From Candidatus Aenigmatarchaeota archaeon (GTDB lineage: Archaea; Aenigmatarchaeota; Aenigmatarchaeia; QMZP01): DNA of 12,374 nt. Numbering within the stretch: position 1 is the stretch's first letter; each line of letters opens with the position of its first letter. Shown piece after piece: positions 1 through 6,217 of this stretch. The position numbers were made by a program, and so were the translations under genes. The stretch lies in contig JAFCEM010000019.1 of the NCBI GenBank assembly GCA_017609145.1, forward strand, positions 1-12,374. Direction: 5' to 3'. The notes under the pieces are model-generated. The model worked only from the letters and a program-made list of their open reading frames with translations, did not search any database and was not told the DNA's origin.

Positions 1-1
1 T

Positions 2-472
2 ACCTGCATAAACTGCGGAAACGGCATATGTGAATCAATCGAGGATGTGTGCAACTGCCCGTCAGACTGCATGGGTGGACAGAACTCCGATTACGCGACC
101 GTTGATGAGTTCTGCGCAAGCGACAACTGGCTCAAGATTAAGGAGATGCGTGACATAGACGAAACATACCTCCCGATATACAGCCTGTGTGAAACAAACC
201 AGACATCATTTTGCACGAACGGTAACTGCACAATTTATGAGGGAGGAAGTGCGACTGCCGCCGTGAATGGAAAAAGCTTTGAGGTAAGCGTTTCATCCAT
301 AGCAAGTAATATAACAGCAGTAATAACAGTTGACGGGAAACTGAAAGAGGTCACAAAAGGAAACACTTACTCAATTGCAGGTGCGCACGGAACATGGAAT
401 GCATCCATAACCGATATCTATTATAGAGGCACTTCCCCGGGCTCTGAATATGTCGAGTTAACAATAGCCTAA
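2..472 (+). CDS. C-terminal part of a secreted/surface protein with a Cys-rich box (5' end outside window)
   Basis: The frame is open to the left edge, so only the last 156 residues are visible; an in-frame GTG at 47 is unlikely to be the true start because the conserved Cys box begins before it. Visible residues 2-23 form a Cys box of the pattern C-x2-C-x4-C-x6-C-x-C-x3-C (containing CGNGIC and CPSDC), like the 'CGNGICE..E..CP.DC' boxes seen in many archaeal surface proteins; this is pattern recognition, not a database hit. The middle has further Cys and NXS/T sequons (NQT, NCT, NIT, NAS). The last ~75 residues alternate hydrophobic and polar residues and look like a beta-sandwich domain ending the chain, with no C-terminal membrane helix. 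The stop TAA (470-472) overlaps the stop of the convergent argF. Function is not recognisable beyond an exported protein. Confidence 0.7.
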   Translation, partial: TCINCGNGICESIEDVCNCPSDCMGGQNSDYATVDEFCASDNWLKIKEMRDIDETYLPIYSLCETNQTSFCTNGNCTIYEGGSATAAVNGKSFEVSVSSIASNITAVITVDGKLKEVTKGNTYSIAGAHGTWNASITDIYYRGTSPGSEYVELTIA

Positions 473-1353
473 TTCTTTAACAGCTTTACCAGCACCGCTT
501 TCTGGACATGCAGCCTGTTCTCTGCCTGCTGGAAGATTACTGAATTATTGCTGTCCATGATATCGCTTGTTATCTCCTGGTTACGATGCGCCGGCAGGCA
601 GTGCATAACAATGCATCGCTTCTTTGCCTGCCCGAGCACAGAGCTGTTCAGCTGATACTGTTTTAGAGCCCTGATTCTCATTGCCTTGCCCCTCTCCTGA
701 CCCATGCTGACCCAGACGTCGGTATAGAGTATGTCCGCGCTTTTGGCGGCCTCCTTCGGATTGCTGACGAGCTTGAAACTACCCTTAATCTTCGGCTGAT
801 ACCTGCGTGGGCACGAGACGAACATATCGAGTTCCAGCATGCTGCTGGCGTTGATCAGGGAATGGCAGACGTTGCTTGAGCCGTCGCCGAGGAAGACCAG
901 TTTCCTACCCTTTAGAGTACCAAGATTCTCCTTTATGGTCAGCATGTCCCCGAGCACCTGGCATGGGTGACAGAGGTCTGTGAGACCGTTAATTACAGGC
1001 ACGCCGGCACTCTTTGCGAGTTCCTCAAGGTGCTTGTGCCTGTGCAGCCGGGCCATTATGGCATCAGCATACCTGCCGAGCACCCTGCCCGTATCGGCAA
1101 TGGTTTCCCCGCGCGATACCTGCATCTCGCTGAAGTTCAGATTGACCGCATGCCCGCCGAGCTGGAACATGGCAATCTCGAATGAGACCCGTGTGCGCGT
1201 GCTCGGCTTTGCAAACAACATGGCCAGCGTCCTGCCATAAAGAGCTCTCCGGAATCCCGCGGGGCTTTTCTTCATTACCGCTGCCTGTCTTAGTATATCA
1301 TCGATTTCCTTTCTGCTGAAATCATTCAGCGTAAGCAGGTGCCTTATCTTCAT
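469..1353 (-). CDS. argF: Ornithine carbamoyltransferase
   Basis: The 294-residue product matches the usual ~300-residue length of ornithine carbamoyltransferase, which interconverts carbamoyl phosphate + ornithine and citrulline + phosphate in the cytoplasm. Visible motifs are the carbamoyl-phosphate loop STRTR (51-55), HPCQ (129-132), the ornithine-binding D-x3-SMG segment (D212, SMG 216-218), and HCLPAHR (251-257) with the catalytic Cys252. The C-terminal AENRLHVQKA (277-286) is typical. SMG points to ornithine rather than aspartate as the amino substrate. It starts 2 nt after the carbamate kinase stop, with a GAGGT Shine-Dalgarno 4 nt before its ATG, so the two are cotranscribed and probably catabolic: citrulline phosphorolysis feeding carbamate kinase. 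An anabolic role cannot be excluded. In FQQAENR, a Gln precedes QAENR where Asp is common. Its stop TAG (469-471) overlaps the stop of the plus-strand surface-protein gene. Confidence 0.95.
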   Translation of the reverse strand: MKIRHLLTLNDFSRKEIDDILRQAAVMKKSPAGFRRALYGRTLAMLFAKPSTRTRVSFEIAMFQLGGHAVNLNFSEMQVSRGETIADTGRVLGRYADAIMARLHRHKHLEELAKSAGVPVINGLTDLCHPCQVLGDMLTIKENLGTLKGRKLVFLGDGSSNVCHSLINASSMLELDMFVSCPRRYQPKIKGSFKLVSNPKEAAKSADILYTDVWVSMGQERGKAMRIRALKQYQLNSSVLGQAKKRCIVMHCLPAHRNQEITSDIMDSNNSVIFQQAENRLHVQKAVLVKLLKN

Positions 1354-1355
1354 AT

Positions 1356-2306
1356 TTACCTCACTATTATTGTTCCCGCCTTGTCCTCAATGGCCTTCTC
1401 GAGCAGGTCAAAGGACGTTATTATCACCTTTCTTTTATTTCTGTTCTTCGGGTCTTTTTCAAGAAATCTCATTGCTGCCTCTACCTTGGGACCCATGCTA
1501 CCTTCAGCGAAATGACCCTCTTCATAATACTTCTTTATCTCCGAAAGCCCCACCCTTTTCAGTTTTCTCTGGTTCGGTTTTCCATAGTTCAGTTCAACAG
1601 CATCGACATCCGTGAGTATTATGAGCATGTCCGCTTTCACAATCTCAGCAAGCTTTCCGGCCGTGAGGTCCTTGTCTATAACAGCATCAATACCCACCAG
1701 TCCCTTTTCACCACGTCCTCTTACAACCGGCACCCCGCCACCACCACATGCGATGACTATTGCCTTGTCCATTATTTTTCTGATGGCATCCGCTTCCACA
1801 ATCCGTACGGGCTCGGGTGAAGGCACAACCCTTCTGAAACCCATCTTAGACTTCATAAAATGCCACCCCCTTGGCATTGCGGATTTCCTGAGGTAGTGCG
1901 GACCTATAGGTTTGGTCGGTTTCCTGAATGCACTGTCATTCCTGTCCACAAGTACCTGTGTAATCACGGTCACTATAGGTTTGTCTATGCCGAGCTTGTG
2001 CAGCCTGTTGTAAAGTGTTTCCTGTATCATGTAGCCTATCTCACCCTGGCTCTCTGCTACGCACACATAGAGCGGCATCGGGGGCACAGCATTCTTTGAC
2101 ATCTCGTTCTGCAATAGAATGTCGCCTACCTGGGGTCCATTTCCATGCGTCAGAATAAGCTTCCAGCCGCGTTTTACGAGCATGGCTACATGCTTCATTG
2201 CGTTATCCATGTTGCGTAGCTGCTCTGGGAGCTTACCAGTCTCTCCGGGCTTTATGAGAGCATTCCCGCCTAGGGCAACTACCACAACCCTGTGCTTTTT
2301 CCGCAT
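1356..2306 (-). CDS. arcC: Carbamate kinase
   Basis: The 316-residue product has the normal length of carbamate kinase, an amino-acid-kinase-fold enzyme that makes ATP + carbamate from carbamoyl phosphate + ADP (carbamate then breaks down to CO2 and ammonia). Motifs in order: ALGGNAL (11-17), THGNGPQVG (53-61), ACGGGGVPV (186-194), IDAVIDKDL (206-214), LTDVDAV (231-237) and the family signature GHFAEGSMGPKV (264-275). The insert around 121-165 matches the extra subdomain typical of carbamate kinase. It is the first gene of a two-gene unit with argF (2-nt gap), so citrulline phosphorolysis would be coupled to substrate-level ATP formation. Arginine deiminase, the usual third partner, is absent from the window. 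There is no Shine-Dalgarno before the ATG; an AT-rich box lies at -23 to -29, suggesting a leaderless transcript. Confidence 0.96.
   Translation of the reverse strand: MRKKHRVVVVALGGNALIKPGETGKLPEQLRNMDNAMKHVAMLVKRGWKLILTHGNGPQVGDILLQNEMSKNAVPPMPLYVCVAESQGEIGYMIQETLYNRLHKLGIDKPIVTVITQVLVDRNDSAFRKPTKPIGPHYLRKSAMPRGWHFMKSKMGFRRVVPSPEPVRIVEADAIRKIMDKAIVIACGGGGVPVVRGRGEKGLVGIDAVIDKDLTAGKLAEIVKADMLIILTDVDAVELNYGKPNQRKLKRVGLSEIKKYYEEGHFAEGSMGPKVEAAMRFLEKDPKNRNKRKVIITSFDLLEKAIEDKAGTIIVR
1358..1362 (-). promoter_or_regulatory. Shine-Dalgarno of argF inside the arcC stop region
   Basis: The minus strand reads GTGAGGTAAATATG, with GAGGT 4 nt before the argF ATG and overlapping the arcC stop codon TAA (1358-1356). 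This supports translation of argF as the second gene of a polycistronic message and fixes its start codon. It contrasts with arcC, which has no such motif. Confidence 0.7.
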
Positions 2307-2328
2307 GTTATATTATTGTCCGAGGGGG

Positions 2329-2335
2329 ATAATAA
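2329..2335 (-). promoter_or_regulatory. TATA-like box for arcC-argF
   Basis: The minus strand has TTATTAT 23-29 nt before the arcC ATG, in the short spacer between the surface-protein gene and arcC. No Shine-Dalgarno follows. The distance fits an archaeal TATA box with transcription starting at or near the start codon. Evidence is position and composition only. Confidence 0.35.
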
Positions 2336-2356
2336 GTTAAACAAGGTCATAAATGG

Positions 2357-2362
2357 AAAAAA
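2357..2362 (-). terminator. Possible oligo-T terminator after the six-domain surface gene
   Basis: Reading the minus strand, a run of six T follows a GC-rich stretch (GTCGCAGGCGC) 22 nt downstream of the stop at 2384. Archaeal transcription commonly ends at T-runs, and this one lies just before the proposed arcC promoter, so it could separate the two units. No strong hairpin is visible. Confidence 0.3.
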
Positions 2363-2383
2363 GCGCCTGCGACAAGCAAGAAA

Positions 2384-4564
2384 TCACTTCTTAAGAAGAA
2401 GAGCGAACCTGACCACCAAGATAACCACTATTATTATTGTTATTATCGCAACCACCGCTGTCTTCCATAGCGGTCCTTCCTCATCAGCTGTTACCATGCC
2501 TGTTATGTTCGTGCCTGTGATTGTGCTTATATTGATGGTTATGTTTGCGCCTGTCTGGTTCGTTGCGGTCTGGTTGTCGGGGACAATGCCCGATATATTC
2601 GTTGGAACTGTTCCATTACCTGCCGGAATAACTGTTATGTTTACCTTCATTTCCGCTTTTGTATGACGAGAAGTAGCTGAAACCGTAGCAGTGTAGCTTC
2701 CTTCACTTATTTCAAACGACGGGGAAATGTAAAGATAAGCGGTCTTTTCCTCGCCTGACTGGAGATTGAACGAATCCGGGCTCACATAAATCCACTCAGG
2801 CCCGTCGTGTGCTATATCCACGATGTCATCCACTTCACCCTCGTTCTTTATCACCATAGGCAAAACCGGGGCTGAACAGGCCTTTATCACAATAGTGTTC
2901 TTGTCTGATTCAATGATTATCGAATAACAGCTTTCAAATGATTTGATTCTCAGTGTGGCATTGGCACTTAGAGAGACATAGTCTGATTCTGCTGTTGCAG
3001 TAAGCACATATTCCCCCGGTGCCAGGCCAAGTGTTGGTATGTCTATTGGTATTCTTGTCTCCTCCCCGGGTGAGAGTGTAATATCGGTTTCATGGTTATA
3101 AACATCGCTCTCAAGCCCTATATCATATGTATCGGGCATTTCACCGGTGTTTTTAAGGAATATTTCATAACCTGCAATCTCGCATACACACTTTTCCATA
3201 TTCGTTGGCACTATTTCAAGTGTTGCATCATAACAGTCCCTGACCACGAGTTTGAACTCCCCGGTATCAGATATCTGACCTTCTGATGCAGTGACACTCA
3301 GTGTATATTCACCCACGCCCAGTTCTGTTGTATCAACGATAAGCGACAAATCTTTTGTATTGCCCGGGCTTAATACGACTTTGTTCTGACTCAGAGCTCC
3401 CATTGATGCGGACAAATCGAATGTACCCTCAAGCTTGCCTATGTTCTTTATACTTATGTTGAACTCGGCAGACTTACCCTGGCACACCACACCTTCTGAA
3501 GGTGAAGTAACAACAGCCACACCTCCACATTCGTTGACATTGACAAACCCCGACACTATCTTTGTTGATTCGGGGTCATTCAGAGAAGAAACGGTAAGAT
3601 CAAGCGCAATTCTGCACATCTCTTCAGGCGTTGCGGTTATGGTAATTTCTCTTGATTCCCCCGGCGACAGTGATATGTTGTTCTCTGATATCGTGACCCA
3701 ATCCGGTCCATATATATTATAGACATCATGATATGAGCCCGTATTCCTCAAAAGAAGCTTATAATCAGCGGACTCTCCAAGGCAGAGTGTTTTTTCCTGA
3801 GGCGTAAGGCTGGCATCAAAACTGTAACACTCGTTGATTTTGAGCTTGACCTCTTTGGCATCATAAATTGAAGGGCTTACGCATGACGTTGCTGTAACTG
3901 AGATGGTCTGAAGACCTGTCAGGCCAGTAGGCGGATTCAGAATAAGCTCTACTGTTTTCATTTCGCCAGGTCCGACAGTTACCGAGGATTCTGAGAAGCT
4001 TGCCCATGCCACGCTTGTATCCAAATCAATTGTATCCGGATTTTTGCCCAGGTTTTTGACAGTTACGGGATAAATTACCTTTTTTCCTGTTTCCCTGCAG
4101 GTTTCTTTGTAATCTTCTGAAACATCAAGCTCTACACCGTAGCATTGCATTATCTCTATCTGCAAATCTCTTGAAACAGTATCACCTGCTGTCAGGCCAG
4201 TGGTTTTAACTGTTACTGTATAAGTACCTGGTTCAACATCACAACCCGGAGGATTTATAAGCAGAAGGCTGACAGTACCCTCTTCGCCCGGTGCGAGGGA
4301 TTTATCAAGATGAGGCTGAATCTGGCCTGTCCAGCCCGCAGGAACATTAAGAAGCTCAAACTCCGGAACAACAGGCTCTGCCCCGAGATTTTTGACAGCT
4401 ATCCTGACAAATTTCGGTGTAATTGGTACGCATGGACATACTGAAACATAAGAAGGGATTATCTGCAAATCAAGGTTTGAATATGCCTGCCCTGAAACAG
4501 TTGCTGTATTAATAATGAGTATAGCTATAAACAAGCCGAAGCTTAACATGAAAGTTTTTTTCAT
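2384..4564 (-). CDS. Membrane-anchored surface protein with six Cys-linked NEW3/CARDB-like Ig domains
   Basis: I choose the ATG at 4564 (726 residues) because it puts a Lys-rich n-region and a hydrophobic core directly at the N-terminus as a signal peptide (MKKTFMLSFG... to about VSGQA). The frame extends 19 codons further to 4621, but that would overlap the upstream gene and bury the signal. After the signal come six beta-sandwich repeats of about 100 residues. From the second on, each opens with a Cys followed 15-17 residues later by another Cys (in the 745-residue frame numbering: 160/175, 265/280, 365/380, 463/478, 565/582). Repeats carry 'LSPGE'-type turns and 'KN(T/L)G' strands typical of NEW3/CARDB/COG1470-like domains. 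A ~45-residue neck rich in N-x-S/T precedes a single C-terminal membrane helix (LWKTAVVAIITIIIVV..., 718-741) and a short LLLKK tail. It should stand out from the cell surface as a rod. The ligand or partner is unknown; adhesion, an S-layer accessory or a surface stalk are all possible. Confidence 0.85.
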   Translation of the reverse strand: MKKTFMLSFGLFIAILIINTATVSGQAYSNLDLQIIPSYVSVCPCVPITPKFVRIAVKNLGAEPVVPEFELLNVPAGWTGQIQPHLDKSLAPGEEGTVSLLLINPPGCDVEPGTYTVTVKTTGLTAGDTVSRDLQIEIMQCYGVELDVSEDYKETCRETGKKVIYPVTVKNLGKNPDTIDLDTSVAWASFSESSVTVGPGEMKTVELILNPPTGLTGLQTISVTATSCVSPSIYDAKEVKLKINECYSFDASLTPQEKTLCLGESADYKLLLRNTGSYHDVYNIYGPDWVTISENNISLSPGESREITITATPEEMCRIALDLTVSSLNDPESTKIVSGFVNVNECGGVAVVTSPSEGVVCQGKSAEFNISIKNIGKLEGTFDLSASMGALSQNKVVLSPGNTKDLSLIVDTTELGVGEYTLSVTASEGQISDTGEFKLVVRDCYDATLEIVPTNMEKCVCEIAGYEIFLKNTGEMPDTYDIGLESDVYNHETDITLSPGEETRIPIDIPTLGLAPGEYVLTATAESDYVSLSANATLRIKSFESCYSIIIESDKNTIVIKACSAPVLPMVIKNEGEVDDIVDIAHDGPEWIYVSPDSFNLQSGEEKTAYLYISPSFEISEGSYTATVSATSRHTKAEMKVNITVIPAGNGTVPTNISGIVPDNQTATNQTGANITINISTITGTNITGMVTADEEGPLWKTAVVAIITIIIVVILVVRFALLLKK

Positions 4565-4583
4565 ATAATTAAAAATGAAAGTT

Positions 4584-4593
4584 AATTTTTTAA
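4584..4593 (-). promoter_or_regulatory. TATA-like box for the six-domain surface gene
   Basis: The minus strand has TTAAAAAATT at -20 to -29 relative to the ATG at 4564, just after the stop of the upstream surface gene (4596-4598). No convincing Shine-Dalgarno lies before this ATG. The spacing matches the boxes before arcC and the CARDB-like gene. Confidence 0.3.
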
Positions 4594-4595
4594 GT

Positions 4596-5564
4596 CTATG
4601 TGTCTCTGATGAAACAATCAAATGATGGTTTTTCGCCTCTTAATTTTGTTGCACCAATAAGTATCACGCATAAAAGGACAACCATTATAACTATCAGGAT
4701 TGTCCAGGGATTCGCGAAGAACCCAAACAATACATTGTTTTCATGGGTTTTTGCCGGTGCAACATAAAGCGGTATCTTGGATAAGAAACTGGAGCCGTCT
4801 GAAAGTGCCGTGACCCTAATGGTTATCTCATAGTTTCCAAGCTGTTGTGGGGTTACGTAAATGTAAAAATTTTCAATTCCTCTTTTAGCACTAATTAGAC
4901 TGTCGTAACTCAGCCATTCACTGTTAACACCATAAGCGACTATGCTGAAATCCTGGTCAGTTTTGGATGAAACCTCAAGCGTGATGGCCTTGGCCTCGCA
5001 CATATAAATGTCAAGGGAAGATGGAGATATTTCCACGTTTGTTTCAAATTCCATCAAAGACTCTGCTTTACAGTCATTGGGACAGGTTACGGGGCTTTCG
5101 CCCTCCTCACAAACATTGTTGTAATTGCATATCGGTTTGGGTGGGCATATGTCATCATGTACGTAAACAGTTGCCTGCTTAATTTTAAGGCAGCCTCTGG
5201 ATGTGTATGCATCAACCCTTATCTCATGCGAGCCACTGTCAAGCTCGCCCGCTGAATAATAAAAAACATTTTCAAACATGCCCTCTACGATAACGGATTT
5301 CGAGAGTGTTGACATTGGTTCACCGTCAATGTAAAAATCCAGATATATTGTTTCAGGGCTGTCCCAGGTGTTTTTTGCTGCCACTTGTACCCATCCCTTA
5401 TCGTTGGATTTCAGCTGGCTATTGTAGTCAAATGTTTCAATATCAAGTGCGCATTCACCCCCGCAACTCTGGGGTTCACCAATTCTGAGTATGAAGAATT
5501 TAGTATCAGAAGAACCACACATAGACTGCGCAGCTATCTCTATCCCGTATTCTCCGGGTTCCAT
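4596..5564 (-). CDS. C-terminal part of a frameshifted CARDB-like surface protein, with Cys box and membrane anchor
   Basis: This 322-codon frame begins at an ATG with no signal peptide and starts mid-domain, while the preceding frame on the same strand ends mid-domain. They read as one protein split by a one-base loss near 5585. Residues 1-30 complete the second beta-sandwich domain of the combined protein; 34-138 form the third; 140-165 are a Cys box (CPPKPIC...VCEEGE...CPNDC) like that in the partial gene at the left edge; ~171-270 form another beta domain; 287-304 are a single membrane helix followed by a short tail (ATKLRGEKPS...). The signal peptide in the upstream frame and the anchor here make a type I surface protein of about 530 residues. 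Read alone, this part would lack export. Function is unknown; a cell-surface binding or structural role is likely from architecture. Confidence 0.7.
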   Translation of the reverse strand: MEPGEYGIEIAAQSMCGSSDTKFFILRIGEPQSCGGECALDIETFDYNSQLKSNDKGWVQVAAKNTWDSPETIYLDFYIDGEPMSTLSKSVIVEGMFENVFYYSAGELDSGSHEIRVDAYTSRGCLKIKQATVYVHDDICPPKPICNYNNVCEEGESPVTCPNDCKAESLMEFETNVEISPSSLDIYMCEAKAITLEVSSKTDQDFSIVAYGVNSEWLSYDSLISAKRGIENFYIYVTPQQLGNYEITIRVTALSDGSSFLSKIPLYVAPAKTHENNVLFGFFANPWTILIVIMVVLLCVILIGATKLRGEKPSFDCFIRDT

Positions 5565-6187
5565 GTCCGTAAGATAAAATATATTTCTGTGGGTGTCGCC
5601 CCTTCCACGTTGAACGTCTCGGTGCCTTCCAGCACGTCATCCACATAAATGCTAACCACAACGGTTTCAGTGTCATCGCCCGTATTTTTTGTTTCAACTT
5701 CTACTGCGTGAATTGTTTCATCGCCGCTAAGATAGGAACTGGTTTCAATCTTTTTTACCTTTATGCCGCAGCCTTTTTCGACTTCTATAATAGGTGGCAC
5801 TGGTGGAGGTTCCGGAGAATCATCAAGGATTACATGAACCATGCTTTCGCTGTCTATCGCACCGCATTCAGAGGATGCAAACATTTCTATTTCATAGTGT
5901 GTTTCACCAGGGTCATCAAAGATATAACTGATTTGTATCCTCTCGGAATTCCCCGGGCCAAGCCCAACCTTTCCACTGTGGGCAACATTAGTGTTAATAT
6001 ATATTACATAGTCAATAGTGTCAAATTCCGTGCCTGTGTTCCTTATATTTGCAACTACTGTATTCTCGTTCGGTACATCAAGACCGTATACATCAATTCC
6101 GCACACCGATGCTGAAACAATACCTGTAGAGCATATGCTGAAAAAAACAAGCAAAAATACAGTCAGACAGAATCCTTTGTGATTCAT
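5540..6187 (-). CDS. N-terminal part of a frameshifted CARDB-like surface protein, with signal peptide
   Basis: The 215-codon frame begins with a clear signal peptide (MNHKGFCLTVFLLVFFSIC..., cleavage near VSA|SV at 26-28). It continues into a first CARDB-like beta domain (~28-122; motif NIRNTGTEFDTIDYVIYI), a PPPVPP linker (~127-132) and a second domain from the Cys near 139 (EVETKNTGDDTETVVVSIYV). The last ~12 residues (LRTWNPENTG) are out-of-frame noise: the genuine continuation, LTDMEPGEYGIEI, lies in the next frame. Restoring one A in the GAAATAT run gives TENIFYLTDMEPGEY, which aligns with FENVFYYSAGELDSG in the following domain of the same protein. It starts 24 nt after the PEP-synthase-like stop on the same strand, with no Shine-Dalgarno. 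Confidence 0.7.
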   Translation of the reverse strand: MNHKGFCLTVFLLVFFSICSTGIVSASVCGIDVYGLDVPNENTVVANIRNTGTEFDTIDYVIYINTNVAHSGKVGLGPGNSERIQISYIFDDPGETHYEIEMFASSECGAIDSESMVHVILDDSPEPPPVPPIIEVEKGCGIKVKKIETSSYLSGDETIHAVEVETKNTGDDTETVVVSIYVDDVLEGTETFNVEGATPTEIYFILRTWNPENTG

Positions 6188-6209
6188 GTACTACTTTTCA
6201 ATAATAAAG

Positions 6210-6217
6210 ATTTAAAT
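6210..6217 (-). promoter_or_regulatory. TATA-like box for the CARDB-like surface gene
   Basis: The palindrome ATTTAAAT sits 23-30 nt before the ATG at 6187 and overlaps the stop codon of the PEP-synthase-like gene. Its position suits an archaeal TATA element giving a leaderless mRNA. It may give this surface gene its own start even though it lies only 24 nt downstream of the preceding gene. Confidence 0.4.

Noticed and set aside
5575..5595. Programmed -1 ribosomal frameshifting to join the two CARDB-like frames
   Set aside because: The zero-frame codons around the junction (GAA ATA TAT TTT ATC TTA) do not form a canonical X-XXY-YYZ slippery heptamer, and no downstream stem-loop was evident. 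A one-base deletion explains it more simply; transcriptional slippage remains possible.
5708..6115. Plus-strand 135-codon open frame
   Set aside because: Antisense to the signal-peptide-bearing CARDB-like frame; no domain or start signal.
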